A stretch of 64,000 bases of DNA from an uncultured bacterium (GTDB taxonomy: Bacteria; Pseudomonadota; Alphaproteobacteria; Sphingomonadales; Sphingomonadaceae), in contig CAISGR010000027.1 in NCBI GenBank assembly GCA_903884945.1, forward strand, positions 62,001-126,000. Direction: 5' to 3'. The position numbers and the translations under genes are program-made. Shown here piece by piece: positions 12,060 to 20,430 of the stretch; the stretch's first letter is position 1, and every line of letters begins with the position of its first letter. The notes below the pieces were generated by a model. It worked only from the letters and a program-made list of their open reading frames with translations, did not search any database and was not told where the DNA came from.

Positions 12060-14468
12060 TCAAACAGCGGCACCAACGGCATTGTGCTCCACCGCTGAGG
12101 CCCGACTCATGCCGCCCCGACTGATACCCGCCAGCCGGGTCCGCTTCAGCAGCAGCGCGTTGACCGCGACGAGTGCGGAGCTGCCCGACATAGCCAGCGC
12201 AGCGACCTCGGGGCTCAGCAGCACCGGATAGAGCACACCCGCCGCGAGTGGAAAGGCGATCACATTGTAGCCGACTGCCCACCACAGATTCTGGTGCATC
12301 TTGCGAAGCGTGGCGCGTGAGAGCGCTATGGCACCGACAATATCATAGGGGTCGCTCTTCATCAGGACGACATCGGCGCTTTCCATCGCGACGTCGGTGC
12401 CCGCCCCGATCGCAAATCCTACGTCGGCCTGGGTAAGCGCGGGGGCATCGTTGACCCCGTCACCGACCATGCCGACACGCTGGCCCTGGGCCTGCAGCTC
12501 CTTGACCTTCTCCGCCTTTTGACCGGGAAGCACATCGGCAAGGACGATGTCGATGCCAAGCTCATCGGCGATTCGCTTGGCCGTGCCGGCGTTGTCGCCG
12601 GTAATCATCGCGACCTTGACGCCGCGCTCCCGAAGCGCCGCGACGGTCGCCTTCGCGGTTGGCCGCGCCGCATCCGCTATGGCGATCAACCCGAGAATCT
12701 CGCCGCCGCGCGCAACATGGACAACGGTGCGCCCCGCCCCTTTCAGGCGCTCGCCAGGTTCCTCGAGGGCTCCCAGCGCTACTTTTCCTTCATCCATGAG
12801 ACGCCGGTTGCCAAGCACCACGGTTGCGCCCTCGACCTGGGCGCTGGCGCCCTTCCCCTCTATATTGGCAAAATCGCGCGTCTCGGGAAGGGTGATACCG
12901 GATGCACCTTCGAGGACCGCCAGCGCAAGCGGGTGGTCGGAGTTGCGCTCGATCGCACCGGCGATGCGAAGCACCTCGTCCCGGGTGATGCCTTCCGCTG
13001 TCACTACTTCGACAACATTGGGCCGGCCCATGGTGAGGGTCCCCGTCTTGTCGAACACGATGACGTCAAGCTTGGTCGCATCCTCGAGCGCGCTGGCATT
13101 CTTGAACAGGATGCCGTTCATCGCGCCAAGGCCGGTACCGACCATTATCGCCATTGGCGTGGCAAGGCCAAGGGCGTCCGGGCAGGCGATCACGAAAACG
13201 GTTATCGTCATGGTCAGCGCAAACAGCAATGTCCCACCCAGAATCCAGTACCAGATGGCGAACGTCGCGAGACCGATCAGAATTGCCGCGAGCACCAGCC
13301 ACTGCGATGCCCGGTCGGCGAGCAGCTGTGCCGGCGCCTTCGAGTTCTGCGCTTCCTGGACGAGCTTGACGATCTGGGCGAGCGCGGTGTCGGCGCCAAC
13401 CTTGGTCGCGCGATAGCGGAAGCTACCGCTGCGGTTGATCGTCGCGCCGATCACGGTGTCGCCGGCCGCCTTCGACACCGGCATCGATTCGCCCGTGAGC
13501 ATCGACTCATCGACCTCAGATTTGCCTTCGAGGATTTCGCCGTCGACGGGAATCTTGTTGCCCGGCCGGATCAGCACAACATCGCCGGCCAGCACCTCGG
13601 CGGTCGGCACTTCGACGTCCTTTCCGTCGCGCTGCACGGTCGCCATGGGCGGCGCCAGATCCATGAGCGCGCGGATTGCCTGGGACGCGCCGGCGCGAGC
13701 GCGCATCTCCAGCCAATGGCCGAGCAGAATGAAGATGAGCAGGACCGCGGAAGCCTCGTAAAATTGCTGGCCCTTGAACAGGAATGTCGACGCCACGCTG
13801 AACAGATAACCGGTGCCGACGCTCAACAGGACGAGCACCGCCATATTCAGCACACCGTTCCGAAGCGCGCGGATCGCGGCGACCACGAAGGGCCAGACCG
13901 GATAGAGGATCGCGGCGCTGGCAAGCAGGAACAGGGTCAGGTCGAGACTGAGTCCGAACATCGGTTTCAGAAGGGGATGGTCCAGACCCATTGGCGACAG
14001 CGCAAAGATCGGCAGGCCAAAAACGAGGCTGACGATAAACCTGTTGCGCATGTCGCGCGCCATAGCCGCCATGTCCTTGCCGTCGCCATGGCCCATCTCG
14101 TGCGCCATGGCGTCGTGTTCGGCCGTCACCGGCTTGCGATCGGGAGCAACCGATCTTGCGGCGACACCATCGGAACGATGATCGGGAGGATGCGTCGCGT
14201 CGGGCAAGACAGAGGACTGGGTTGTGCTTCCGATCACGCACACGTGCCGCGGGACGAGCCGGCCGCCGCAATGGAAACCGCATGCCGCGATCTGCTCCTC
14301 TATCGCGGTTTCGCTGGTGCGCGCTTCATCAAAGCTGACGGTGACGCTGTCGGAGGCGGCGTTCGCGGAGACCTGCGTCACGCCGGGAACCCGCAGCAAC
14401 TGCTTTTCGACGCCGAGATGGTCGAGCGATTCGAATGATCCACGCAGATCGAAGGTGGACGTCTTCAA
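12060..14468 (-). CDS. P1B-type heavy-metal ATPase with CPD membrane motif
   Basis: About 802 residues from a TTG at 14468 with GGAGA six bases upstream; another TTG at 14492 is in frame. Domain order: a degenerate HMA-like domain (residues ~5-65) lacking the CxxC copper site, a His/Met-rich linker ([14 protein letters not shown]), TM helices, actuator TGESMP, ion motif [11 protein letters not shown] near residue 430, phosphorylation site DKTGTLT (~472) and hinge [10 protein letters not shown]. Most copper pumps have CPC or CPH; here the second metal ligand is Asp. The enzyme exports (or moves) a heavy metal ion across the inner membrane; copper is the context guess, but the altered motif leaves the ion open. 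Confidence 0.9.
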   Translation of the reverse strand: MKTSTFDLRGSFESLDHLGVEKQLLRVPGVTQVSANAASDSVTVSFDEARTSETAIEEQIAACGFHCGGRLVPRHVCVIGSTTQSSVLPDATHPPDHRSDGVAARSVAPDRKPVTAEHDAMAHEMGHGDGKDMAAMARDMRNRFIVSLVFGLPIFALSPMGLDHPLLKPMFGLSLDLTLFLLASAAILYPVWPFVVAAIRALRNGVLNMAVLVLLSVGTGYLFSVASTFLFKGQQFYEASAVLLIFILLGHWLEMRARAGASQAIRALMDLAPPMATVQRDGKDVEVPTAEVLAGDVVLIRPGNKIPVDGEILEGKSEVDESMLTGESMPVSKAAGDTVIGATINRSGSFRYRATKVGADTALAQIVKLVQEAQNSKAPAQLLADRASQWLVLAAILIGLATFAIWYWILGGTLLFALTMTITVFVIACPDALGLATPMAIMVGTGLGAMNGILFKNASALEDATKLDVIVFDKTGTLTMGRPNVVEVVTAEGITRDEVLRIAGAIERNSDHPLALAVLEGASGITLPETRDFANIEGKGASAQVEGATVVLGNRRLMDEGKVALGALEEPGERLKGAGRTVVHVARGGEILGLIAIADAARPTAKATVAALRERGVKVAMITGDNAGTAKRIADELGIDIVLADVLPGQKAEKVKELQAQGQRVGMVGDGVNDAPALTQADVGFAIGAGTDVAMESADVVLMKSDPYDIVGAIALSRATLRKMHQNLWWAVGYNVIAFPLAAGVLYPVLLSPEVAALAMSGSSALVAVNALLLKRTRLAGISRGGMSRASAVEHNAVGAAV

Positions 14469-14570
14469 GGCAGGTCTCCGAAATCGAGGCAAGCCGCCGC
14501 CGACGTGTCGGCAGCCATAGATGCGCCCGCCGCCAAGGCCTGCGCGTGTCGGCCGGTCATCCCGGCTGAC

Positions 14571-15320
14571 CTATTGCCGCCGATCACCCATGAAGCGCAG
14601 CAGGAACAGGAACAGGTTGAGGAAGTCGAGATAGAGCGTCAGCGCTCCCATCACGACCGCCTTACCGCGAAACTCGGTACCGGCCACATCGAAGTAGACG
14701 CTCTTGATCTTTTGCGTGTCGAAGGCAGTCAGGCCCGCAAACAGAAGCACGCCGATCGCGCTGACGATGAGATCCAAAGTGGACGACCGCAGGAACATGT
14801 TGACGACCATGGCGATGAGCAGGCCGACGACGCCCATGATCAGGAAGGTCCCGAACGCCGACAGGTTCCTCTTGGTTGTATAGCCCCACAGGCTCAAACC
14901 TCCGAAGGCTGCGGCCGTAACGAAGAATGTGCGCGCGACACTCACGCCGGTATAGGCGAGGAGGATGGTCGACAGCGATACGCCCATCAGGATCGCATAG
15001 GTCCAGAACAGTGCCTTGACGGTGCTCTCGGACAGCCGATTGATACCGAAGCTTAGCGTAAAGACCAGGGCGAGCGGTGCGAAGACCGCTATCCATCCGA
15101 GCAGCGTCGGAGTGCCGCTCGCGGCGAAAAACACGGCGCGTATGGCGGCGCTGTTCGCAACCAACATCGCGACGATCCCGGTCAACAACAGACCGCTGGC
15201 CATGTAGTTGTAGACTGCGAGCATATATGTTCGCAGTCCCACATCAAAGGCGACCGCGGGGATTGCCGGATTCCTGCCAGCGGTAAGCGGCGATGTGGTC
15301 GGTTTCAGCGGATCTGCCAT
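14571..15320 (-). CDS. Bax inhibitor-1/YccA family membrane protein
   Basis: 249 residues from the ATG at 15320, eight bases after GAAGGAG; an ATG 33 bases further upstream lacks a site. Seven hydrophobic helices, with the family landmarks VYNYMASGLLLTG near the N-terminus and LTAFDTQKIK near residue 190, and the C-terminal ALTLYLDFLNLFLFLLR. BI-1 proteins are membrane proteins linked to ion leak and FtsH interaction; no defined reaction can be assigned. It follows the P-type ATPase on the same strand. Confidence 0.92.
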   Translation of the reverse strand: MADPLKPTTSPLTAGRNPAIPAVAFDVGLRTYMLAVYNYMASGLLLTGIVAMLVANSAAIRAVFFAASGTPTLLGWIAVFAPLALVFTLSFGINRLSESTVKALFWTYAILMGVSLSTILLAYTGVSVARTFFVTAAAFGGLSLWGYTTKRNLSAFGTFLIMGVVGLLIAMVVNMFLRSSTLDLIVSAIGVLLFAGLTAFDTQKIKSVYFDVAGTEFRGKAVVMGALTLYLDFLNLFLFLLRFMGDRRQ

Positions 15321-15482
15321 GGCCAGTGCTCCTTCTCGGTGTCGCGGTTTCAAGCTTCAGTCATTTCGGCGAGGCGACCGGCACGTACGTGCAGCCGCGC
15401 CGGCCTATACGCCACGCCCCGATGCCGGGCGGACGGCTGAGCGGTTCCCCTGGGATTTGCGCCGGTCCGGCTGGCAGGGAAT

Positions 15483-16157
15483 TCATCGCTGATCCGCTCC
15501 TGCGTCACGCTTCGCCCCGAGCAGGCGCGCGAGGTGGGGCACGAACGGTGGAACGGTCTTTGCGTAGCGCCGATAGGCATCATCAAATTCGGCGAGAGCC
15601 TCACGCTCCTCGGTCCGCGCCAACCGCAAATACATGACGACGAGGACCGGAAACATCGCAAGCGTCAGGATCGTCGGCCACTGCAGCAGGAACCCGAACA
15701 TCACCAGAATGAACCCGATATATTGCGGGTGCCGCACATAGGAATAGATCCCCTGGGTCGCGAGCTCGTGGACCTTCTGCGCGTCGTACAGCGCCTTCCA
15801 ACCCGTCGAGATCAAGATGAACCCGCCGCCGATCAGGATAAAGCTCATGATATGGAATGGCCCGGCATGCGGGTTCGCCCGCCAGCCGAAGAGCATCTCG
15901 AGCAGATGCCCGGCATCATGCGAGAACCAGTCGATATTGGGATAATGGCTCTGCAGCCACCCGGACAGGACATAGAGAGTCAATGGGAAGCCGTACATTT
16001 CCACGAACAGCGCAACCAGGAAGGCGCTGAACGCGCTGAACGATCGCCAGTCCCGAGTGGTTCGCGGCTTGAAGAAACTGTAGGCGAACAGGATGAAGAC
16101 CGCTGCATTGACGACGACGAGGCCCCACAGACCATAGGCTTGCGCATGGCCCGTCAC
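15483..16157 (-). CDS. isoprenylcysteine carboxyl methyltransferase-family membrane protein
   Basis: About 224 residues from a GTG at 16157 whose GTGA overlaps the upstream DUF2933 stop; an in-frame ATG at 16259 inside that gene is less likely. Five or so membrane helices are followed by the ICMT/PEMT signature GIYSYVRHPQYIGFI (about residue 145) and a C-terminal E.R...EF...Y..Y...VPPF. Such proteins use SAM at the membrane to methylate lipids or carboxyl groups; the substrate here is unknown. Similar proteins often sit beside copper genes in proteobacteria. Confidence 0.85.
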   Translation of the reverse strand: MTGHAQAYGLWGLVVVNAAVFILFAYSFFKPRTTRDWRSFSAFSAFLVALFVEMYGFPLTLYVLSGWLQSHYPNIDWFSHDAGHLLEMLFGWRANPHAGPFHIMSFILIGGGFILISTGWKALYDAQKVHELATQGIYSYVRHPQYIGFILVMFGFLLQWPTILTLAMFPVLVVMYLRLARTEEREALAEFDDAYRRYAKTVPPFVPHLARLLGAKRDAGADQR

Positions 16158-16417
16158 TGGCCCTGACCCTCCCGGGGCGAACGACCGGCCCCCGGCTGCG
16201 GTGTTCCATCGTGACCATGCCCATGTCCGTGATGCATGAAGAGGTGCATCAGGGGACACGACAGCAGCAGCAGAAAGGGCAGCGCGCCAAGTACATGCGC
16301 GCGATGCTCCGTGAACAGCAGCACGAAACCGAGCGCAAGAAAGCCTATCATCACGATGCCCGCGCGCGACGTCAGGAAATTCTTTTTCCCAGTATGTGCC
16401 GGTCGTTGCCGTTCCAT
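16154..16417 (-). CDS. small DUF2933-type membrane protein
   Basis: 87 residues from the ATG at 16417, preceded by AAGGAAA. A short basic N-terminus (RQRPAHTGKK), two closely spaced hydrophobic helices (about 17-35 and 40-58), then LSCPLMHLFMHHGHGHGHDG, the Cys-Met-His tail seen in DUF2933 proteins. The His/Met-rich tail suggests metal contact at the membrane. Its stop overlaps the next gene by 4 bp. Function unknown. Confidence 0.75.
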   Translation of the reverse strand: MERQRPAHTGKKNFLTSRAGIVMIGFLALGFVLLFTEHRAHVLGALPFLLLLSCPLMHLFMHHGHGHGHDGTPQPGAGRSPREGQGQ

Positions 16418-16482
16418 GATCACGTTTCCTTGAATATAGAACTCGTTAAAAATTGCTGATTGCTCACTTGCGCTGCGCCGTC

Positions 16483-16749
16483 CTAGGGACGCTGCCAATG
16501 ACCGATCCAATTGTGGAATGCGGCGAAGAAACCTCCCACGGCTGCGCCGAAGACGATCGACCAGCACAACCCCGCCCCAAGCGCGACGAACGATCCCGGC
16601 GGAGCTGTCGTGAACATCGTCACGAACATGTGTGACCCGATCGGACCGAACAAAGTCGCCGCGAGCCAGCAAAGCACGAAGACAGTGGAAAGAGCGGCAG
16701 CGCTGCTCGCGGCACATCGTATCACACTGAGCTTGCTTGCATCGGTCAT
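16483..16749 (-). CDS. small DUF5676-like membrane protein
   Basis: 88 residues from the ATG at 16749, with AAGGAAGCC upstream; longer in-frame starts lack support. Two hydrophobic helices (about 12-35 and 52-75) separated by GPIGSHMFVTMFT, and a terminal GGFFAAFHNWIGHW. The layout (FGP...H...GS...G...G...GF..GW..A...N) resembles DUF5676 proteins, often found next to DUF2933 and copper ATPase genes. Function unknown. Confidence 0.65.
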   Translation of the reverse strand: MTDASKLSVIRCAASSAAALSTVFVLCWLAATLFGPIGSHMFVTMFTTAPPGSFVALGAGLCWSIVFGAAVGGFFAAFHNWIGHWQRP

Positions 16750-16847
16750 GACGGCTTCCTTTCCCCCCAAATTTGGGCCGGATCGAAGACAGCCACTATA
16801 CGTATTCCACCCAAGGCTCGGTCGCTCGACCCTGGTCGATGCTGCCG

Positions 16848-17570
16848 TCAGCGGGAGGCCATCGCCAATGCCGCGGTCCTTGGTGTGACGCCCATGAACC
16901 GCCGCATCGTACGAGAGAGATGCGCCTGGTCGCTGAACCCCGCATCCGCTGCGGCTGCCACAAGGGGCGCGCCCGCGCCAAGTGATCGCAGGCCCTGCTC
17001 GAGCATGAACCATAGCCGCCAGTGTGAGAGCGGTGCGCCCAACTGCTCCGCGGCAAGCGCACGCAACCGCGGTTCAGAGAGTCCGACAGCGCGCGCGATT
17101 TCACCTAGATCGGCTATGTCCACTCGTGCGTCCTTCAGGCGCCGCAATGCCTCGCAAAGGCGCGCGTCGATCGGCGGTGTCGGGCAGGCCGCTGCAAGCT
17201 CGTAAAGCGTTCCAGCGAGGTCATCGGAGCTGCGCAACTGCTCGGATAGCGCTGCCGGTGGCGACGCCGCGTCCTTACCGTCCCCAAGCCTGGACCAGGC
17301 AATACCCAGCGGGCTGAAGGATCGCGCATAGATCACCCTCGCATGCGTCGCGGTGGGACGAACCGCGTGAAGCGCGCCTGCGCGCACCAGCACGGCAGGT
17401 CCAGTCAACGAACCTGCGATCGTCTCGACATGGATCGGCTCGGACAGTCCGACGATCATCTGCGCGGCGAGATGGCGATGGGGTCGGGTGTCGCCGCAAC
17501 GACCCTCGAACCACGCCCATCCGTCGCCCAGGCGGACATGGCCGGTCCACAAATCGCCATAGCTTGGCAT
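16848..17570 (-). CDS. AraC-family transcriptional regulator
   Basis: 240 residues. The C-terminal ~100 residues form the double helix-turn-helix of AraC regulators: DLGEIARAVGLSEPRLRALAAEQLG (first HTH) and VAAAADAGFSDQAHLSRTMRRFMGVTPR (second HTH, with the conserved GFSDQAHLSR and GVTP). The N-terminal half is a cupin-like sensing domain with HRHLAAQM. It is divergent from the methyltransferase gene at 17664, sharing the 93-bp region 17571-17663, and is read toward the small membrane genes. Effector unknown. Confidence 0.88.
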   Translation of the reverse strand: MPSYGDLWTGHVRLGDGWAWFEGRCGDTRPHRHLAAQMIVGLSEPIHVETIAGSLTGPAVLVRAGALHAVRPTATHARVIYARSFSPLGIAWSRLGDGKDAASPPAALSEQLRSSDDLAGTLYELAAACPTPPIDARLCEALRRLKDARVDIADLGEIARAVGLSEPRLRALAAEQLGAPLSHWRLWFMLEQGLRSLGAGAPLVAAAADAGFSDQAHLSRTMRRFMGVTPRTAALAMASR

Positions 17571-17663
17571 CGGAGCTTACTCCCGTCGCGAAACTGAAGA
17601 TGCAAGCGAAAGGTTCAAGACTCGGGGTGCTGCGATCGCCATGAAGCACATGGAGGCATAACG

Positions 17664-18323
17664 GTGAATGACAGTCCAACCTTCGTCCCCGCACTCGGGC
17701 TGTCTGGCCTGACGGGCGACTATGACCGGGTGATTGCGGTCATGACCCGCGAGCGTCGGTGGCGCAGCGCATTGCTCGAGTCGATTGCACCCGAGGCGGG
17801 CGATGTCATCGTCGATGTGGGCGCCGGCACGGGCTCGCAGCTGATCGCGATCAAACAGGCTGTCCCCACGGCACGCGTGATCGGGGTCGATCCGGATCCT
17901 GCCGCTCTCGCGCTGGCGCGGCAAAAGGCACAAACGGCCGGCGTAGAAAGCGAGTGGGTTCGAGGTTTCGGCGACCAGGTCGACGTCCTGGTCGGCACGA
18001 TCGCCAACAAGATCGTGTCGAGCCTCGTGCTGCATCAATGCGACCTGCCGGTGAAATCGGCCATCCTTCGGGCCATGGCACGAACGCTTTGCCCAGGTGG
18101 CCTCGTGGCGATTGCCGATTACGGACTTCAGCGTACCTTGTTGATGCGAACGCTGTTTCGTCAGGTGCAGGCGCTCGACGGCTGGGAGCGCACCGGGCTC
18201 AACGCAAAGGGCATCCTGCCGGAGCTCATCGCCGACGCCGGCTTCGAAAATGTCGCCGAAGTTCGCGTCGTCCAGACGCCGACCGGCTCGATCTCGCTCT
18301 ATACCGGGCGCAAGCCGTTCTGA
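17664..18323 (+). CDS. class I SAM-dependent methyltransferase
   Basis: 219 residues from a GTG at 17664 with GGAGG seven bases upstream. Motif I VDVGAGTGSQL (about residues 50-60), the acidic loop GVDPDPAAL (75-83) and the downstream LVLHQCD.P.K.AIL.AMARTLCPGG are typical of UbiE-like methyltransferases. The substrate is unknown. It is the only plus-strand gene in the first 24 kb and is divergent from the AraC regulator, which may control it. Confidence 0.85.
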   Translation: MNDSPTFVPALGLSGLTGDYDRVIAVMTRERRWRSALLESIAPEAGDVIVDVGAGTGSQLIAIKQAVPTARVIGVDPDPAALALARQKAQTAGVESEWVRGFGDQVDVLVGTIANKIVSSLVLHQCDLPVKSAILRAMARTLCPGGLVAIADYGLQRTLLMRTLFRQVQALDGWERTGLNAKGILPELIADAGFENVAEVRVVQTPTGSISLYTGRKPF

Positions 18324-18396
18324 CACCGGGCGGCAAGACGAGACCAACACCCACCCGGCGATGGCTTCGGAATCAGCGAAGCGTCGATGCCTGCGA

Positions 18397-18840
18397 TCAA
18401 CTGTGGTGCGCAAAGACGCGACGCCCTTCGGGGCCAAAGGCGATGACATCGTAAGGCTGGCCCTTCATGCCTGCCATCTCCATGCCCGGCGATCCCATCG
18501 GCATCCCCGCAACGGCGAGCCCGGTGACGCCTTTGGGATGCTGGGCCAGCACGCGCTTCATGTCGGAGATCGGAACATGGCCCTCAAAGGTCATCCCGTC
18601 GATGGTGGCGGTATGACAAGAAGCCAGGTCTGAGGGCACGCCGGCACGCCTGCTCAAGCCGGCGCGGCCGGCATCGTCGATGATCTGCACCTGCCGGCCG
18701 AACTGCGCGCGTACCTGCGCCGCCCATTTCTCACAGCAACCGCAGCCAGGATCGCGGTGAACCACAATCGGGTTCGCCGCCATCGCTGCGACCGGAACGG
18801 CAAGTGCCAAAGCGGCGGCGAGGGTACGGATGCTGATCAT
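18397..18840 (-). CDS. DUF411 periplasmic metal-binding protein
   Basis: 147 residues from the ATG at 18840 behind GAAGGAG. A Sec signal peptide (ISIRTLAAALALAVPVAAMA) is followed by the DUF411 signature HRDPGCGCCEKWAAQVR, in which Cys-x-Cys-Cys likely binds metal, then SDLASCHTA and the Gly/Met segment VAGMPMGSPGMEMAGM. DUF411 proteins accompany copper and silver resistance systems. It lies downstream of copB on the same strand, separated by the decayed gene at 18.8-19.2 kb. Confidence 0.92.
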   Translation of the reverse strand: MISIRTLAAALALAVPVAAMAANPIVVHRDPGCGCCEKWAAQVRAQFGRQVQIIDDAGRAGLSRRAGVPSDLASCHTATIDGMTFEGHVPISDMKRVLAQHPKGVTGLAVAGMPMGSPGMEMAGMKGQPYDVIAFGPEGRRVFAHHS

Positions 18841-19172
18841 GGTAGCTCCTTCGATTTCATGCAGGCGCGTTGCCGGTCGAGCCGATAGCACCACTCTTGC
18901 GACACTATATTGCGGGCAAGAAGCGCCTTCACCTGGTCAATTTCCTGTCTCTGGGACCGAATAAACTCATTGCACAGCGCAGCTTTATCCCTCTGGGCCA
19001 ACATACGGCGCCTGGCGACCTTTCTCAGCGCAACCATCTCTGGGACATGCAGAACATGTTCAGATTGTTGTAGAGCTGCCGAGCCTGTCGTCCACGAAGA
19101 ACATGACAAGATACATGGCCGTGCTGCCGACTATCGTCTGCACCGCGAGGCTCGCATCCACGTTTTCATCAT
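18837..19172 (-). pseudogene. decayed DUF305-type membrane protein gene
   Basis: No single frame is intact. From ATG 19172 (SD GAAGGGGAC) the frame stops early. Another frame gives VGSTAMYLVMFFVDD, a third gives LYNNLNMFCM, and the last (open from 19109 to 18837) gives EMVALRKVAR and FIRSQRQEIDQVKALLAR. In order these match the helices and the C-terminal 'SQ..EI.QMK.LL' helix of membrane-bound DUF305 proteins found beside copper genes. At least two frameshifts and an internal loss are needed, so I call it a pseudogene. The tail frame overlaps the DUF411 start by 4 bp. Confidence 0.7.
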
Positions 19173-19206
19173 GTTACGTCCCCTTCGTTGACTCCACTGA
19201 CAACGC

Positions 19207-20430
19207 TCAAAACCAGGTCCTCACACCAATGACGAAGCTGGTCGCCTTAATGCGTTCACCATCAGCCCTTGCATAGTCGGCAGTTTTGCCCAGTTTTCGA
19301 TCGTAGGATACGCCAATGTAAGGCGCAAACTGCCGTCGGATCTCATAGCGCAGGCGCAATCCGAACTCGGCGTTGGAGATTCCAGACCCAATCCGTGTCT
19401 CAGGCACGTCCTGCGCGGAGAGATTCAGTTCAATTCGGGGCTGCAGAATGATTCGCTGCGTGATGCGCTGGTCATAATAACCCTCAACACGACCGAGAAC
19501 TTCACCCTTGTTGGAAAGGAATAGAGCCGCTTCGGTTTCAAACCAATAGGGTGCGAGGCCCTCCACCCCGACAGTAGCGTATGTTCGGGACGGATTGGGC
19601 TTGAAATCGTATCGAACGCCAGCTTGGAGGTTCCAATACGGATCGATCGCCCGGCTGTAGAGCGCCTGGACCTCGGCGGTCTCCATGAACGATCCGCCAG
19701 GACCGCCAAGGACACCCTCGCCCTCGCTCTTCAGCGTCAACCGATTGACGTCCCCGCCATACCAAGCCTCTCCATCCCAGCGGTAGCCGTCACGCCCATT
19801 GCGAACCTGATACTCCGCGATATTGAACATGATTTGATAGAAGGCTTGCCCCCCCTGCTCGTGCATCATAGCCATTCGCGACTGTGTCATCGCAGCGGGC
19901 GGGAACTGCCGATCGGCGTAGTGGTCCATGGGAGGCTTTGGCGCAGGGGCATTTCCGGCCGGGAGTGCGGTTCCGGTCATTTCCATGCCCGGCATGGCAG
20001 CCATATCGTGGCCACCATGATCCCCGGACATATTCATGCCGGGCATGCTGCCAGCCATCGGTGTAGAACCGCTGTTGCCCATATCCATGCCCGGCATCGC
20101 GCCATGGTCCATAGTCGGCGCCGTTGCCGCGGCTGCTGGTCCCGGCTGAGGCATCGCCATTCCAGGCATGGTCGAATGATCCATGCCTTCCATATCCTGG
20201 CGAGCCGCGGGCTTTGCCGGGGCCACTCTGACCGGCGCGGCCCTTTTAGGAGCCGGCTTCTTTGCCGCAGGCTTTTTGGCAGGCTTGGGGGAAGCCGGTT
20301 TTTTCGCGGGCATCGCCATACCGGGCATGCTGGAATGATCCATGCCCTGCATCGACTGGGCTTGCGCGGTTACCGGAATGGCGAGCAACATCGCCGACCC
20401 GCCGAGCAGTGTCGTCAAAACGCGCTTCAT
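19207..20430 (-). CDS. copB: copper resistance protein B (outer membrane)
   Basis: 407 residues. Signal peptide MKRVLTTLLGGSAMLLAIPVTAQAQ, then ~150 residues of Met-rich repeats of the SMPGM / HSTMPGM / MPGMDM type and Lys/Pro/Ala spacers, which bind Cu(I). The C-terminal ~240 residues form the PcoB/CopB beta-barrel domain, with Y.WDGEAWYGGD.N (about 215-230) and LRYEIRRQFAPYIGVSYDR near the end. It probably works with CopA to handle copper in the periplasm and outer membrane. The ATG overlaps the copA stop (ATGA). Confidence 0.95.
   Translation of the reverse strand: MKRVLTTLLGGSAMLLAIPVTAQAQSMQGMDHSSMPGMAMPAKKPASPKPAKKPAAKKPAPKRAAPVRVAPAKPAARQDMEGMDHSTMPGMAMPQPGPAAAATAPTMDHGAMPGMDMGNSGSTPMAGSMPGMNMSGDHGGHDMAAMPGMEMTGTALPAGNAPAPKPPMDHYADRQFPPAAMTQSRMAMMHEQGGQAFYQIMFNIAEYQVRNGRDGYRWDGEAWYGGDVNRLTLKSEGEGVLGGPGGSFMETAEVQALYSRAIDPYWNLQAGVRYDFKPNPSRTYATVGVEGLAPYWFETEAALFLSNKGEVLGRVEGYYDQRITQRIILQPRIELNLSAQDVPETRIGSGISNAEFGLRLRYEIRRQFAPYIGVSYDRKLGKTADYARADGERIKATSFVIGVRTWF

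Noticed and set aside
12519..14438. 639-codon open frame opposite the P-type ATPase
   Set aside because: Mirror frame of a GC-rich gene; full of Arg/His/Gln with no domain, while the other strand has all ATPase motifs.
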